Positions 38,329 through 49,244 of a stretch of 64,000 nt of DNA are shown piece after piece. The stretch lies in contig JAUTXW010000599.1 in the NCBI GenBank assembly GCA_030620095.1, positions 124,001 to 188,000 of the forward strand. Direction: 5' to 3'. The stretch comes from Kuschelorhynchus macadamiae. Its lineage: Eukaryota; Arthropoda; Insecta; Coleoptera; Curculionidae. The notes under the pieces were generated by a model. That model was given only the letters and a program-made list of their open reading frames with translations. It did not search any database and was not told where the DNA came from. Both the position numbers and the translations under genes were made by a program. The stretch's first letter is position 1, and each line of letters opens with the position of its first letter.

Positions 38329-39966
38329 ATGGCAACAGTACCCAGTACACTTGTCGTGTTTTCTGAAGATAAAATAAACTTTCCTGTGCGTCACGTCTTG
38401 GTTGTTATGAAACAGCTTTTTCAGTAAGTATTTGTTAATTTTTTTTTTGTTAAAGTGTTAGTGAACGTACCATTTATTACAATAACAGCTCCTTTTATTA
38501 CATTTTGTGCATGAATTTATTTAGCTAGGTGCTGTAGCTTATTTTATATATTCCATAAATTTATATAGCATTGATGGTCCAGTAGTTGCGTAGCCTGCCA
38601 TGCCTATAATGTTTATTTTATTCCAGAATTTTTTTCTCGATCTACATTTACATTTTTTTTTTAATTTTGAAAGCTTTTCAGTGAAGCAATATTTTTTATT
38701 TTTGCAAAAATATTGAATATATAAAAATGATTCCTATGAGCTGTTATAAAATCCGTATTTAGAGAAGTTTTTTTTTCCTTTCAGATATGGTGTTGATAGG
38801 ATTCTCGAAAGGGATGATAAGGTGTATATACACCTTAACACTTTAACAAAAAAAAATTAACAAATACTTTTTATATATTCAGTATTTTTGCAAAAATAAC
38901 ACCTTACTTATAGTCCCCGGAGAGAAATCTTGAAACGAAAATTTAGAAATCTCCCCGTACGCTATCTACGGACAAAAATCAATAATGATGAGGAATTTAG
39001 GATACTCGAAAGAGTGGTAAAACGGTTCAAATTTAATCTTGTGGACGAGGATGTGGAAACAACTGTTAGTGAGCAGCAACGACGAACACTACCATCAACA
39101 TCATCGTCGTCGTCGTTGTCGTCGTCGTCGAAACGGCAAAAGTTGACTGTAGAGGAGGTCTATTCCTCCAGCGAGGATGAAGAGCAACAACAACAACAAC
39201 AAGAACAAACAAATGTAAATTAATTTTAGTAAATTTAGTGTTCTTTTTTCAGATTTAAATATAGTTAGAATAGTATATTTATTCTTTTATTACAGAAAAA
39301 TCAACTAACTTTGATAGAAGGTTATAATTACCTAAGCTTAAAAAAGTGTTGGACTTCAAAATCATTATATGATGTGATTGTTGCTGAGGTTCTCGATGAG
39401 GTAAAAATCATTAACCTATTACTGAAATCTTGTCCGTGTAGATCCTTTGTAGCCGGTGGTTATCCTAGTTATTTAGTAGGTCGAACCAAAACTTACGCAG
39501 ATATTGATATGTTTATTGAACTTAGTCCTGTATGTGAAGCGGTATGTTTATTGATTTTAAATATACTGATAGAGAAACTTAAGGAAAATGGTTATAGAAG
39601 TGTACAAAGTATAACAGTTGTAAATAATTACTCAACAAAATTTTTCTTACGAAATGTTGTCGTCAAAAAAGGTTTTTTATTACAATTGATATTCTTGAAA
39701 GAAAACTCTAACCATTTAACTTTTGAAGAACTAATTATACATACGATAACTAATTTTGATTTAGATATATGTAAAACTGCTTTATTTAGGCAAAATAATT
39801 CGTGACATACAATTCAAATGAATGAAATGAAGAAAATTGAAAATTGTATTCCAAGAAATCTTAATCGTCGTGATAAATATATAGAAAGACGCGTTGAAAA
39901 TGTATTGAATGTAGACACCTTAGCAATGATATGTCTGAAAAAAATAACATGTCTAAAAGCAGGATA
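38329..39966 (+). pseudogene. Spliced nucleotidyltransferase-like Maverick gene
   Basis: I infer four exons by frame and splice signals: 38329 to about 38424 (MATVPSTLVVFSEDK, donor GTAAGT), about 38785-38822 (after TTTCCTTTCAG, donor GTATAT), about 38914-39215 (after TTATAG; Ser-, Glu- and Gln-rich tail, donor GTAAAT) and about 39297-39966 (after TTATTACAG). The last exon encodes SFVAGGYPSYLVGRTKTYADIDMFIE split across the usual G-G...D-x-D pattern of polymerase-beta-type nucleotidyltransferases. An in-frame TGA at 39803-39805 interrupts it, with coding clearly continuing to 39966. The substrate is unknown. It is transcribed away from PolB. Confidence 0.6.
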
Positions 39967-40011
39967 ACGATTTGAATAAATACAATTTACATAATATTTT
40001 AGTTTTTTATT

Positions 40012-40564
40012 TCAATCTTCATAACAATTTCTACATTTAAATGTATTCCAATGATATAAATTAAATACGTTTTCAAAGGTACAATTTAATGTCTTACTAT
40101 CATGTTGCTGACAACGATATGACTTGAATACATTTTGTAATTCGACCAAGGGTGGACATCCCCGTTTCCAAATCAATAACGGTGTAATATGTTTTGAACA
40201 ATAATCGGGTCAACCACTCCAATTTTTGATTTCCCTTTACTGCAATGATATTGTCGGTGTAGTCGTTATTCCAAGAGTCCACAGTGTCATATCCATTTTC
40301 TTCATTAATAAAATCTTTTATAAACTCAGTCAAATTTTCATATTCCAAAGTTTCAAAAGCATCGTTTGACCATTCCAAGCCATGTACGTTGTTGGTTAAC
40401 CATTTCATGTGATTTCTAATTTGGTCTTTGCAAAAGTCCAATTCAAAAGGAAGTTTAACTGAAGCATGTTTATAGTTTTTATTTGAGGTATTAAGAATTG
40501 CAATTTCCTTGCACAAAAAAGTTGAGCTGCCATATTGAAATCTTTGTATATCTATTACAAACAT
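40012..40564 (-). pseudogene. DIQGF-family protein, second paralogue
   Basis: ATG at 40564 gives MFVIDIQRFQYGSSTF, matching the N-terminus of the protein at 6443-6937. The middle has KLPFELDFCKDQIRNHMKWL and VHGLEW and an IAVKGNQKLEWL block matching the IYVKGDEKVNFL block of the paralogue. The frame shifts near 40130; the C-terminal CxxHD...NCTF block continues to about 40012. An RNase H-like or exonuclease fold is inferred, with little certainty about catalysis. It lies tail to tail with the nucleotidyltransferase-like gene and downstream of the capsid gene. Confidence 0.6.
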
Positions 40565-40668
40565 GACTCTTTATAAAACGTTCACTATACTGCTGCTGCT
40601 GCTGAGACTGAGACCGCGAACAATCGATGACTGACGTTTTACTTTTGACACTTTGAAATTTAATATAC

Positions 40669-41883
40669 TTAAACTGTACTGGTTAAAGGATTGTATTTGA
40701 CTAAACGATCGTGTAGAATCAAACAGAATGCTGAGGTATTGTTTGTTATTGTTTTAGTTGTTTCGAATTCAATGCGAATATCAACAGCTCCACCTTTTAG
40801 GATGTTTTCACCTTGACGTGAACAGTCAACAACAATTAATGCTGCTTTAGTCTTGTATGTTGTTGGGTCATAACACGGATCACTCTGATTTTTATAATAA
40901 TAGGATTTTTGAAATTGTTGATACATTTCATACGCAAGCGCATATTTATTGTTATCAAAGTCCAAATTTAGATTATCGTATGGAAACATATCAGTGTTTA
41001 AATACACCTTCAAATTTAATAAACTGCAATGCTGAAAATGACTCGCATTTTTCGCAATATTATTTTTCACACCAGTTTGAAAACCAATGATGATAAAACG
41101 AGGCTTCTCCAATTGATTTGATGATTTCACTGCCCATGTGTGGTTTTTGCATTGCTGCGGTTGTGGGTATTCATATAGTTCCCAACTTCTGAAAGCAATC
41201 GTTAATTCCCTGTTACTTTCAAATTATTTAAGTAAACGTAATTTTTGAGTATCACTAACGGTAACACGAGGCATTTTCCACAATATCTTACTCAGTGTAA
41301 CTTTATAGGTTTCCTTTTTGTCATTTTTTTGCATGATTCCCTCTGTATCAGAATTGCTTCTAATTAATATTAATTCTTGACGAAAATTCATGATTATCTT
41401 ATGAAAATCCTCCGTAAAACCCATCAACATTTTTAGCGGAATACAAACACTAAAACTACCGTTACCATCCAAAATTTTCGGATTGTCTTCACAATCCCAT
41501 CCAGCATTCTGAAGTGCAAAATATTCAGCTTTCGAAAATGATACGTAACCTTTCATTGTTGTGGCTATGCCGGGATTTCGAACCCGATCGATAACCACTC
41601 CTCCTAGTTCATAGCGAATTTCATCAAACAAATGAACAATTCCGTTATTGATAAAAGTTACATTATCACTATAGGTATTATCGTTTTTAAGCAACTTTCC
41701 TTCAATGTATAAAAAGCTTTGACTCGGTAACGTGTATAAATCTTGTGTTTGTATTGGTATTCTAATTTCATCGTTATTGTTTAGAGTTGTTGAGGAATAA
41801 GGTTGATGTGTATGGTATTAATAATTTATGATTAAGTCATCATTTAGCACATTTTCTCCCACTTTTAACATGTTATAACTCAT
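40669..41883 (-). pseudogene. Polinton major capsid protein (double jelly-roll type)
   Basis: About 405 codons from ATG 41883 (MSYNMLKVGENVLN). Family hallmarks are a KGYVSFSKAEYFALQNAGW region, FSVCIPLKMLMGF, a RQELILIRSNSDTEG loop, KVTLSKILWKMPRVTVSD, KPRFIIIGFQTG and, at the end, AVDIRIEFET with CLILHDRLV. Breaks occur near 41820 and between the segments 41224-41694 and 40669-41130. In related Polintons this protein forms the icosahedral shell by trimerising. It is followed upstream by the minor capsid candidate on the same strand, the normal order. Confidence 0.85.
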
Positions 41884-41992
41884 TGTCTTTGTGCCTATAT
41901 CTACACTTGCAAACTAATATAATAAAAATTCTTTCCAAACTTGTAGTTCCGTAATTTAAAACTACACCAAAATCTTTGTAATTTTCCAATAT

Positions 41993-42196
41993 TTAATTTT
42001 GATTTTTCTTTTTCTTCTTCTCCTCCTCCTGTAAACTGAATCCCAGTGAGAGTAGTACACGTTTGTTTTTAGATGTTAACTCCTTAAACGTTCTGGTGGA
42101 ACTAATAGTTGTCTGTTCATCTAATTGGGTTTTATGACAATTTTCAAACGAGTCCTTTGGTATATTTAAAGAATTATGATTATACAGAAAAACCAT
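41993..42196 (-). CDS. Small conserved ORF between capsid genes
   Basis: A 67-codon frame, MVFLYNHNSLNI...; the LTSKNKRVLLSLGF stretch near its end resembles short tails seen next to Polinton minor capsid genes, and it ends in Glu/Lys repeats. It starts two bases before the stop of the minor capsid candidate, consistent with a joint transcript. Function unknown. Confidence 0.45.
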   Translation of the reverse strand: MVFLYNHNSLNIPKDSFENCHKTQLDEQTTISSTRTFKELTSKNKRVLLSLGFSLQEEEKKKKKNQN

Positions 42197-42197
42197 T

Positions 42198-42786
42198 TTA
42201 AAGAATTCGCTTCAAATGTAACCTTACCGTTACTAGCTCGTTTCTGAAATTGACTAATTTTTTATCCTGATCAGTTATTTTAAGGATTATCTCATCGATA
42301 TATCGTGTGCTGATTGGTAGATAAATAACATTCGATCGCTTCTCGACTATTTTGAAACCTGGTGGCACTGTTGGATAAAACAAATAGATAATATGAACTA
42401 AATCTCCATTATTATAGGAATTTGTCACTAGATTACATTCTATACATATTGAATTCACTTTAAATACATTTGATTTCACACTGTAAAGTGTTATGGTTCG
42501 CTTCCAAACGAAGTGTGATTGGATCCTTTTCTTTTGAATGAAATCTCAGATACGTCCTCAAATATTTTTGAATATCGCTAATTTCGTAGGATCCTTCAGG
42601 TATAACAACGTGCTCATCTCCACAATGAAAATTGTTATTGCTACTATCAATATTAGGACTTGAGTTGTAACTTTCAAAATTTATTAAACCCAAAACATAA
42701 TTTTCGTTTTCATTCAAAACAATAGGTGGATAAATTTTGGTCGAAAGTACAGACTCCGTTCCCGATAAGGTAAACGTATAAGACAT
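42198..42786 (-). pseudogene. Polinton minor capsid (penton-like) candidate
   Basis: ATG at 42786 gives MSYTFTLSGTESVLSTKIYPPI, then YVLGLINFESYNS, HVVIPEGSYEISDIQKYLR. A frameshift near 42475 leads to the second segment with SICIECNLVTNSY and the ending ITDQDKKLVNFRNELVTVRLHLK. This pattern is that of the roughly 200-residue protein preceding the major capsid gene in Polintons, proposed to be the pentameric vertex protein with a single jelly roll. Assignment rests on motif memory and gene order. Confidence 0.6.
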
Positions 42787-42874
42787 GTTTAACTACTTTT
42801 CGCATCAAAGTATATATTATATCATAAGTAAGTATTTACATTAAATAAAACAAAAACTATAGTTATATTGGTAT

Positions 42875-43085
42875 TTATTCTAAATCTACAGAATGATACA
42901 AAAATTTCAGACATAAGTGACCACATATAAACGAGTCATAAGGTTGGTAACAACGATGATTATAAAATATGTTACAAATATCATTAGAGTTAAAATGTTT
43001 ACACACTTCCAGAGGAGGTTTTAAATTTCTAAAACTATCAAAATAATAAACATTATTTCTATGTTTCCAATAAGCAGTCCCGGTC
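42875..43085 (-). pseudogene. Adenain-type cysteine protease, C-terminal part
   Basis: Encodes AYWKHRNNVYYFDSFRNLKPP and ends with the SFICGHLCLKFLY block holding the catalytic Cys and its GHLC context, typical of the adenovirus-like maturation protease of Polintons. The 5' part is at 48034-48176, across the MULE. At the joint the expected His-Trp of the active site is not visible, so the gene may already have been damaged before the MULE arrived. In intact relatives it cleaves capsid precursors. Confidence 0.8.
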
Positions 43086-43302
43086 GCATTTAAGGACAAT
43101 GCACCGCGCCTCGGTCAACAGAATCATTTCCGCTGCTTTGATTGGTCTGGACCGAGCGCAGGTACAATTTGGCAACAACGACTGAAACGAGGTGCGTATT
43201 GTCAATCGTCATTTATGCATTATTTGTCAGCTTACCACGTGCTATTATATCCTGTGTTTTTATCTCGGTTTTTGTTTAGCTTTTTATGCCGTATTGCTCA
43301 AT

Positions 43303-44786
43303 ATGTCAACACTTTTACCATATCCTTTGCCAGATTCATTTATATATCACATTAAAGATGTAAACAATAAAATCGTTACGCTTTATGGTGAGTTAAATTC
43401 CATGGAAGAGTGCAATAGGTAGATAAATGACTTTTCAAAACTTACTTCGACAAAGTGGATAATACGACGTACTCTACCAGCATCGACTCGTATTACGTGC
43501 AGGTAAGCATTTATGACATGTGTTATATGACAATAGAAAATTTTCATTAAGGTTGGATTTATGTTTAAAAATTGTTTTATTAAAATTGCATTAATATTAT
43601 GTATGCCTGTCTAATATCAAAAAATTTGTTTAAAAAGTATAACTCATTAGTAGGATAGGTCCTCTCTTTTCCGTAATAATTTTAATAAAATGTACATTAA
43701 AACTAAACGTTGGATAAACCCGCATTATAAGGCATGAAATATAACTCCTAGTTTAGGGTGCTATAAAACAAAATTGTAGGAAATTGTATCTACCTACTTT
43801 AAGTTTGTCGAAAACTGTACAAAAACACTATATTATGTACATAATTAAGGCCAATTTCAACAGTAACAACATTTTATTACAAAAATTGATATAAAAACAA
43901 AATTTTAAGAATAAAATAATCAAGTAATTTTTTATTCTGTAAATGTGAATGTGAATTAAATAAAAATTGTCTATTTGACAATAAAATAAAAAGCTTATTC
44001 CAAAATTATGTATCTTATTTTAAAGGCAACAAAATGAAGAAATTTTAACAATAATTTGTACGTTTAATGTAGGTACTACGAAATTTTCGAAATTTTTAGG
44101 CATAAAGGAACCATTAGTTAGAAACTTGATAAGAAAAATTAAGTTTGGAATGAATTAATTTAGGTGTAGCATTAATATTTGATATAAATTTTATTGCTGA
44201 TATTTGTATAGGTGTATCAGCTTTTAATTTAAAAAGAAACATTTAAAAAGGCTCCTATCATTTTTATTAATTTTATATATATGTCCCGCAAAAGAGTGAA
44301 TTTCCTGAAAATCAAAAAAACTGAAATATCTCGAAAACCATCAAGAATAGTATAAAGGTAAATTATGTTTAATCGGTAACAAATAGGTCCCACTTTCACC
44401 TACCCAAAGGAATACGTCTACTCACCAGTCACCCTGTATAGTGATATAACGCCTAGTTTTTGAGATATGAACCTCATTTTTTTTTTCAATTGCTTATTAA
44501 AAAATATTAAATATTTATGTCACATATTTTGGTAATTTTATATGTACCGCGGCCGCTAATAAATGATGTATCAGTTTGCACTATATTTTAAATGCTTTTT
44601 CTTTCCATAATGAGTTTGTAAACACGAGGCCAATTTTTCAGAAAGGATTATGTTTGTCATCATGCTTCCTACAGAAAGAAAACGAGTAATACTCGAAAGT
44701 CAAAAAATTTGGAATGTGAAGCCAAGATTTCCATTGTTGTTAAATTAATAACGGAAGTGACTAAAAGAAGAAATGAGCATATAAAG
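43303..44786 (+). pseudogene. MULE transposase 5' exons
   Basis: Exon 1, 43303-43502 (MSTLLPYPLPDSFIYHI, then FSKLTSTKWIIRR), has an in-frame TAG at 43420-43422 where the frame otherwise continues. Its donor is AG|GTAAGC. Exon 2, 44642-44786, follows a TTTTTCAG acceptor with matching phase and encodes DYVCHHASYRKK with a Cys/His pattern reminiscent of a FLYWCH/WRKY-like DNA-binding domain, ending at AAG|GTAAAT. The next exon was not resolved because a repeat cluster occupies the following intron. Confidence 0.5.
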
Positions 44787-45573
44787 GTAAATAACAAGAT
44801 TTAAAAGTAGAATTTTTTTAAAGTAAAATTTAATAAAGCTTCGGACCAAAGCACAACTCTTTGCCTTGCAAGCCGTTGGGGGTGAGAAATCCAAAAAAAA
44901 ATAAAAATTGGGCTACAGTCTCAAACTCGCTATAAGTGTTTGTTAGCATTAAATAAAACTTCTGACTATAGCAAAACCCCTTGCAAGCATTTGGGAAAAA
45001 ACGTAAAAAAATACTTAAAAATGGAGTTATACCTTCAAACTCGCTATGAGTATTTCTTAACAATAAATAAAGCTTTTGACTATAGGAAAACTTCGTGAAA
45101 ACCGTTGGGGGAGAGATATCAACCACTATTTTCAAAAAAATATATAAAAAAACATAAAAATAGAGTTACACCTTTAAACTCGCTACGTGTGTTTCCTTTA
45201 AACACGTAGCGAATTTGAAGGTGTAATTCTATTTTTGAGTATTTTTTTTAATAAATAAAATAGGGGTGGATATATTCTTATCACCAACGGCTTGCAAGGG
45301 GTTGTGTGTTCTTTGGTCTGAAGAATCATTAGATGCTAAAAACAAACAGTGAGTTTGAAGGTGTAACTTTTTTGATGTTTTTTTTTTAAATAGGGGTGTA
45401 TGTGTATATCTCACCCCCAACGGCTTGCAAGGGCTCGAGCGTTGGTCAAAAGCTTTATTAGATGCTAAGAAACATGCATAGCTGGTTTGAATTTGCATTA
45501 AATTTAAAAAACACTGTAACTTTAAATATTTTTCAGCCAAAATTATAGTAATTTAAAAAAAAAAAATATATAT
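44787..45573. repeat. Direct and inverted repeat cluster inside the MULE
   Basis: About 115-base units (ctcgctataagtgtttgtta...aaataaa.cttctgactata..aaaacc...gcaag) occur at least three times in one orientation (44830-45185) and at least twice inverted (45186-45490). The fold point is near 45190, where tttaaactcgctacgtgtgt meets its complement. Frames here are repeat artefacts. No gene is supported. Confidence 0.7.
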
Positions 45574-47674
45574 ATGGATCAGCTTGGAAATAAAGACGTG
45601 CTCAAATCAATTAAGGACACCTTTTATAATTTCGACGCTTTTCAGAATAACTTACCTGCTGTTATTACAATTAATAACGACCACAGCCATAGCCTAGACA
45701 GTGCTGATATATTTGGTGCATTGCCTGCTTTACGTGATACGAGAATGATTTTTGAATCATATTTTGATAATGGATTAGGCATCACAGAAGCTATCAATTA
45801 TCATGTTTCAAAAATAGAGCTTGAAATGGATGAAACGGATTTGGCTAAAGGATCATTGAATCCAAAATATCGTACAGTCAGGTACTGGTACGACAGTTGG
45901 AGAAAACTGCACTTAGGACCACGTGATGGTGTTGGTGCCCTGGAGGTATGTTTACAGCAGTATAGTTTATACATTACATTTTAGAATTTCATTGTGCTCT
46001 TCCGCATTTTGTATTTGTATTTTTTAGAAGCTGAAAGAAAAACGAGATGAATATGAAAAATTGGGAATTACTGTAGAGATTCAAGCAGATCCATTCACTA
46101 TTGTTGTTGTCACCCCTTTAATGAAGAGAGCTCATAACCTATCAAATGCAGGAGATATTGTTTTTGTGGACAGTACCGCCTCCTGCGATGCAGAACATAA
46201 TACAATAACCTTCATGTTGACAGTTAGTGCTGCAGGAGCTGTACCATTAGCTATTATAATTACCAAGACGCAAACTTTTATAGATTATGTATCAGGGTTT
46301 CAGCTTGTTAAAAAAGTTATTAGCAATAATGGATTTGGTGGACAAAGTGAACCAGAGCTCTTTATGACCGACGATAGCGATGCGGAAAGGAGAGCTCTGA
46401 ATCAAGTATTTCCCACAGCGAATTTGCTGCTTTGTACTTTCCATATCGGGCAAGCTGTTTGGAGGTGGCTTTGTGATAAAAATCATTTAATTGTTAAAGA
46501 AGATCGTCCAGTACTGTACCAATTTTTTAAACAAATATTAATCGCTTCCTCAGATATAAAAGCAGAATCTGCCTTTCAAGAAGCTATTACTAATGAAGTC
46601 GCAACTAAATACCCAAATTGGAATATTTATGTAACAAATTACTGGAATCGTCGAGAAAGTTGGTGCCTGTGTTACCGTGATGCCAGAACACATGGAAATC
46701 AAACCAATAATTTCTCCGAAATTAGTGTTCGATTATACAAAGATATAGTTCTTAGAAGATGTAAAGCATACAATATCGTTGCTCTCGTTGATTTCTCATC
46801 AACGGTTATGGAACACTACTATGTGAGACGTCTCAGAGATTTTGCTAACGGTCGGTGTGATAAAAATCGACTTATACTTAAAGCACAAATTCATAAGGCA
46901 TCATACCTTTCAAAAGAGATGATTGCACGGCAAAACGAATATTGCTTTAAAGTACCAAGTGAAAAGAGTAACGAGCTCTATGATGTAGATTTACAAATCG
47001 GCTATTGTTCTTGTGAAAGTGGAAAATTGGGTGCTCTGTGTAAACACCAAGCTGGTGTCTATTATCTTTTTCTGGATATTAATGAGCCAACTGCAGATGA
47101 CCGTTTCAATATAGCAATTTTAGCACTAGGTGATAAGGCCAACAAAAAAGAATTTTACACGCCAATGTCAAAACATAAGAAAATAATCGATAATTCGATT
47201 ATTGTTCCTGAATATCCAGAAAATACTTATGAGGACTTAAGAAATAATAATCATAGCCTGACTGGAGAAGATATGTCCCACAGAGAAAATGTTGCAAGTG
47301 GCGACGTTAGTGACAGTACCTTCTCAATGTTAGTTGACAAACTAAAAATAAAACAACAAAAATTTGGTACTTCTTCTTTAATTGTTAACCGATGTTTGAA
47401 AAGATTGGATAAGGTTAAGAGCAGGGCCAGTTGGGATGTATTTTTGAGTACCTTTGGAACGAATATTGCTCTAAGACAACGATCAGGAGCAGCAATACAT
47501 GTTCAACCTACCGCAATTGCCAGAAGAAAAGCTGGAGTTACAAGAGGTAGCAAAAGGTTGCCATGCGGACAACCACCTTCGAGTGAGACTCGTACTATCA
47601 AAAGAAAGCGAAACTTGGCTGCTAATGTTAAACAAAATCTGCCAAATGCAAAATCGCATGGTACAGGTCATTAG
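45574..47674 (+). CDS. MULE transposase, catalytic and SWIM region
   Basis: Two exons: 45574-45945 (MDQLGNKDVLKSIKDTF...) and 46028-47674, joined in phase through an 82-base intron with GTATGT donor and TTTTTTAG acceptor. The catalytic core has VFVDSTASCD (first Asp), MTDDSDAERRAL (second Asp) and LLCTFHIGQAVWRWL, the classical MULE C-x-x-H block; a conserved Glu follows in NNFSEIS. A SWIM zinc finger is CSCESGKLGALCKHQ. The C-terminus is basic (TRGSKRLPCG, TIKRKRN), perhaps nuclear targeting. These 3' exons are fully open, so the element may be fairly young despite the stop in exon 1. Confidence 0.85.
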
Positions 47675-48033
47675 ATCGTACGCATTTAGATCTTAGAATA
47701 TTTTGTTTTATTTTATAATTATTTTCAGTAACAGGTACTAATATATTTGTTGTATACCTACATGCATTTGCATTATTTACTTTGATATGTTCGTCTTACT
47801 TACATCTCATGCGAAAGGCGACAAAGGCATAATGTACCGCGTTTCAGTCAAGCCTGGCAAAACGTACCTGCGTTCGGTCTCGACACAGGAGCTTTGGCAT
47901 GGATATGGCATAGTGCACCACGTTTCAGTCAAGTGAAGCAAAACGTACCCGCGCTCGGTCCAGACCAATCAAAGCAGCGGAAATGATTCTGTTGACCGAG
48001 GCGCGGTGCATTGTGCTTAAATGCGTCCCGGTC

Positions 48034-48176
48034 CAGAAAAATTGTCTAAATTGATAATACCAGATTCGTTTTGGTAAATTTTCTTCGGTAATCGATCCTT
48101 CATAAACACTCCTCGAAAATAGGGTATTTTGAGTAGTTTAGTATACTTTTCAATATCAAAGTTACTTAAGGCACGG
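48034..48176 (-). pseudogene. Adenain-type protease, N-terminal part
   Basis: The minus-strand frame encodes SNFDIEKYTKLLKIPYFRG, then FMKDRLP and SGIINLDN, the N-terminal region of the Polinton protease. It overlaps or abuts the stop of the X-domain gene (48177). No clear ATG was found in the short overlap. Its 3' part lies at 42875-43085 beyond the MULE. Confidence 0.75.
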
Positions 48177-48674
48177 TTAGGTAAGATTATCGGTATTTTT
48201 TTTCCTGAGATGATTTCCTAAAAAAAGGCCTAAACCTGTTTTGTATGGTTTTAAAAAGAGACCTTTTCCTAATGCAATGGATTCCATCGTCTTGTTGTGG
48301 CGTTCGCTTTCTTGCAATTGTTGTTTGGCAGCATGAGCATCAGGTACGGCCTTTGCGATGCCGGCAGCTCCTCCACTTAACGCACCTAATGCACTCAGTC
48401 CCGCAAAAATGGGGATCAAAGGAAGAAAACCTCCAGTTTTTGGAATTTTAATTATTCTTGGCCGTCTGATTTTGGAATTATTAACTGCTTTCATAGCTAT
48501 CTTAACAGCATCGTAAATATTGGATGGTTTTTGATTTAAAATAGTACCTTTAATCTTTTTCATAACTGATTGAAAACTTTTTAATTTTGTACTGCTTCTT
48601 TTTTTCCCGCTAACTTTTGGTCTTTTTGCCTTTTTGCTTTTCTTCCGAGGTTTACTTTTTTTAATTGCTACCAC
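48177..48674 (-). CDS. X-domain, adenovirus-core-like basic protein
   Basis: Intact 165-codon frame from ATG 48674. The first 45 residues are very Lys/Arg-rich, suited to DNA binding. A hydrophobic glycine/alanine-rich segment follows, GGFLPLIPIFAGLSALGALS with GGAAGIAKAV, then a helical region with KQQLQESERHN and GKGLFLKPYKTGLGLFL. This arrangement is that of the X-domain proteins described in adintoviruses and Polintons and likened to adenovirus core or membrane-active proteins. A role in genome condensation or membrane interaction is inferred. It precedes the protease gene. Confidence 0.65.
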   Translation of the reverse strand: MVAIKKSKPRKKSKKAKRPKVSGKKRSSTKLKSFQSVMKKIKGTILNQKPSNIYDAVKIAMKAVNNSKIRRPRIIKIPKTGGFLPLIPIFAGLSALGALSGGAAGIAKAVPDAHAAKQQLQESERHNKTMESIALGKGLFLKPYKTGLGLFLGNHLRKKNTDNLT

Positions 48675-48743
48675 GTTTACTACTTTCTGTTGGAAAAGTT
48701 TTTAATACACTAAACGTTGAAGCCAGATAAATGAAAATATATA

Positions 48744-49190
48744 CTATTTTTTAAATTTTTTTTTCAATGGGCCACTAGCAAATTCCTCCTGAAAATTATC
48801 GGTGTCGTCATCGTTTAATTTCCGCTTATTGGATAAGTTTGCCGATTTTATTTCAAATTTTAATTTTTTCCCATCCATTATATCATCAGAGTTATCTATC
48901 TTTCGTTTGAGTGCCCTATTTTGATGTTGTTGTTGTTGCAAATCTTGTTCAATCTCGTTCTCTAAGTTCTTTCGTTTCTCATCATCATTCTCAATAAAAT
49001 TAGAAGGGTATTTCATTTTTTTCTTTATTTTCTTCTCATAATTTTCGTATTTTTGTTGTTTATTTTTTGTTCCCTTTTTGACTTGTTTTCGATACACCTT
49101 TCCAGTTTGACCTTTTACTTTTTCGAGTTTGTTTAGCAAAATCTCCATCTTTTTCACATAATCACGCATAGCCTTCACACTGTGTTCCAT
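48744..49190 (-). CDS. Lys-rich coiled-coil-like Maverick protein
   Basis: Intact 148-codon frame from ATG 49190 (MEHSVKAMRDYVKKMEILLNK). Rich in Lys, Glu and Gln, with heptad-like spacing near the start, a QQQQHQ run and basic clusters (ALKRKIDNS, GPLKKKFKK at the end) that may act in nuclear targeting or DNA binding. No domain is recognised. It sits between the X-domain and PLA2-like genes on the same strand, so it may be a virion or assembly protein by context. Confidence 0.6.
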   Translation of the reverse strand: MEHSVKAMRDYVKKMEILLNKLEKVKGQTGKVYRKQVKKGTKNKQQKYENYEKKIKKKMKYPSNFIENDDEKRKNLENEIEQDLQQQQHQNRALKRKIDNSDDIMDGKKLKFEIKSANLSNKRKLNDDDTDNFQEEFASGPLKKKFKK

Positions 49191-49244
49191 TATTGTTTTA
49201 AGATACTTGTTACCATGGATCCTATTGTATGACTGATTTAAATT

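Larger units (their letters stand above)
43086..48024 (+). mobile_element. MULE (Mutator-like) DNA transposon
   Basis: Inverted ends GCATTTAAGGACAATGCACCG (left) and the complement of GCATTTAAGCACAATGCACC (right), with a perfect 9-bp duplication GTCCCGGTC (43077-43085 and 48025-48033), as expected for MULEs. The terminal inverted repeat is about 85-90 bases. The right end has two further TIR-like sub-repeats (near 47830-47885 and 47910-47960). It encodes a multi-exon transposase with a SWIM zinc finger. It split the Maverick protease gene. Confidence 0.92.
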
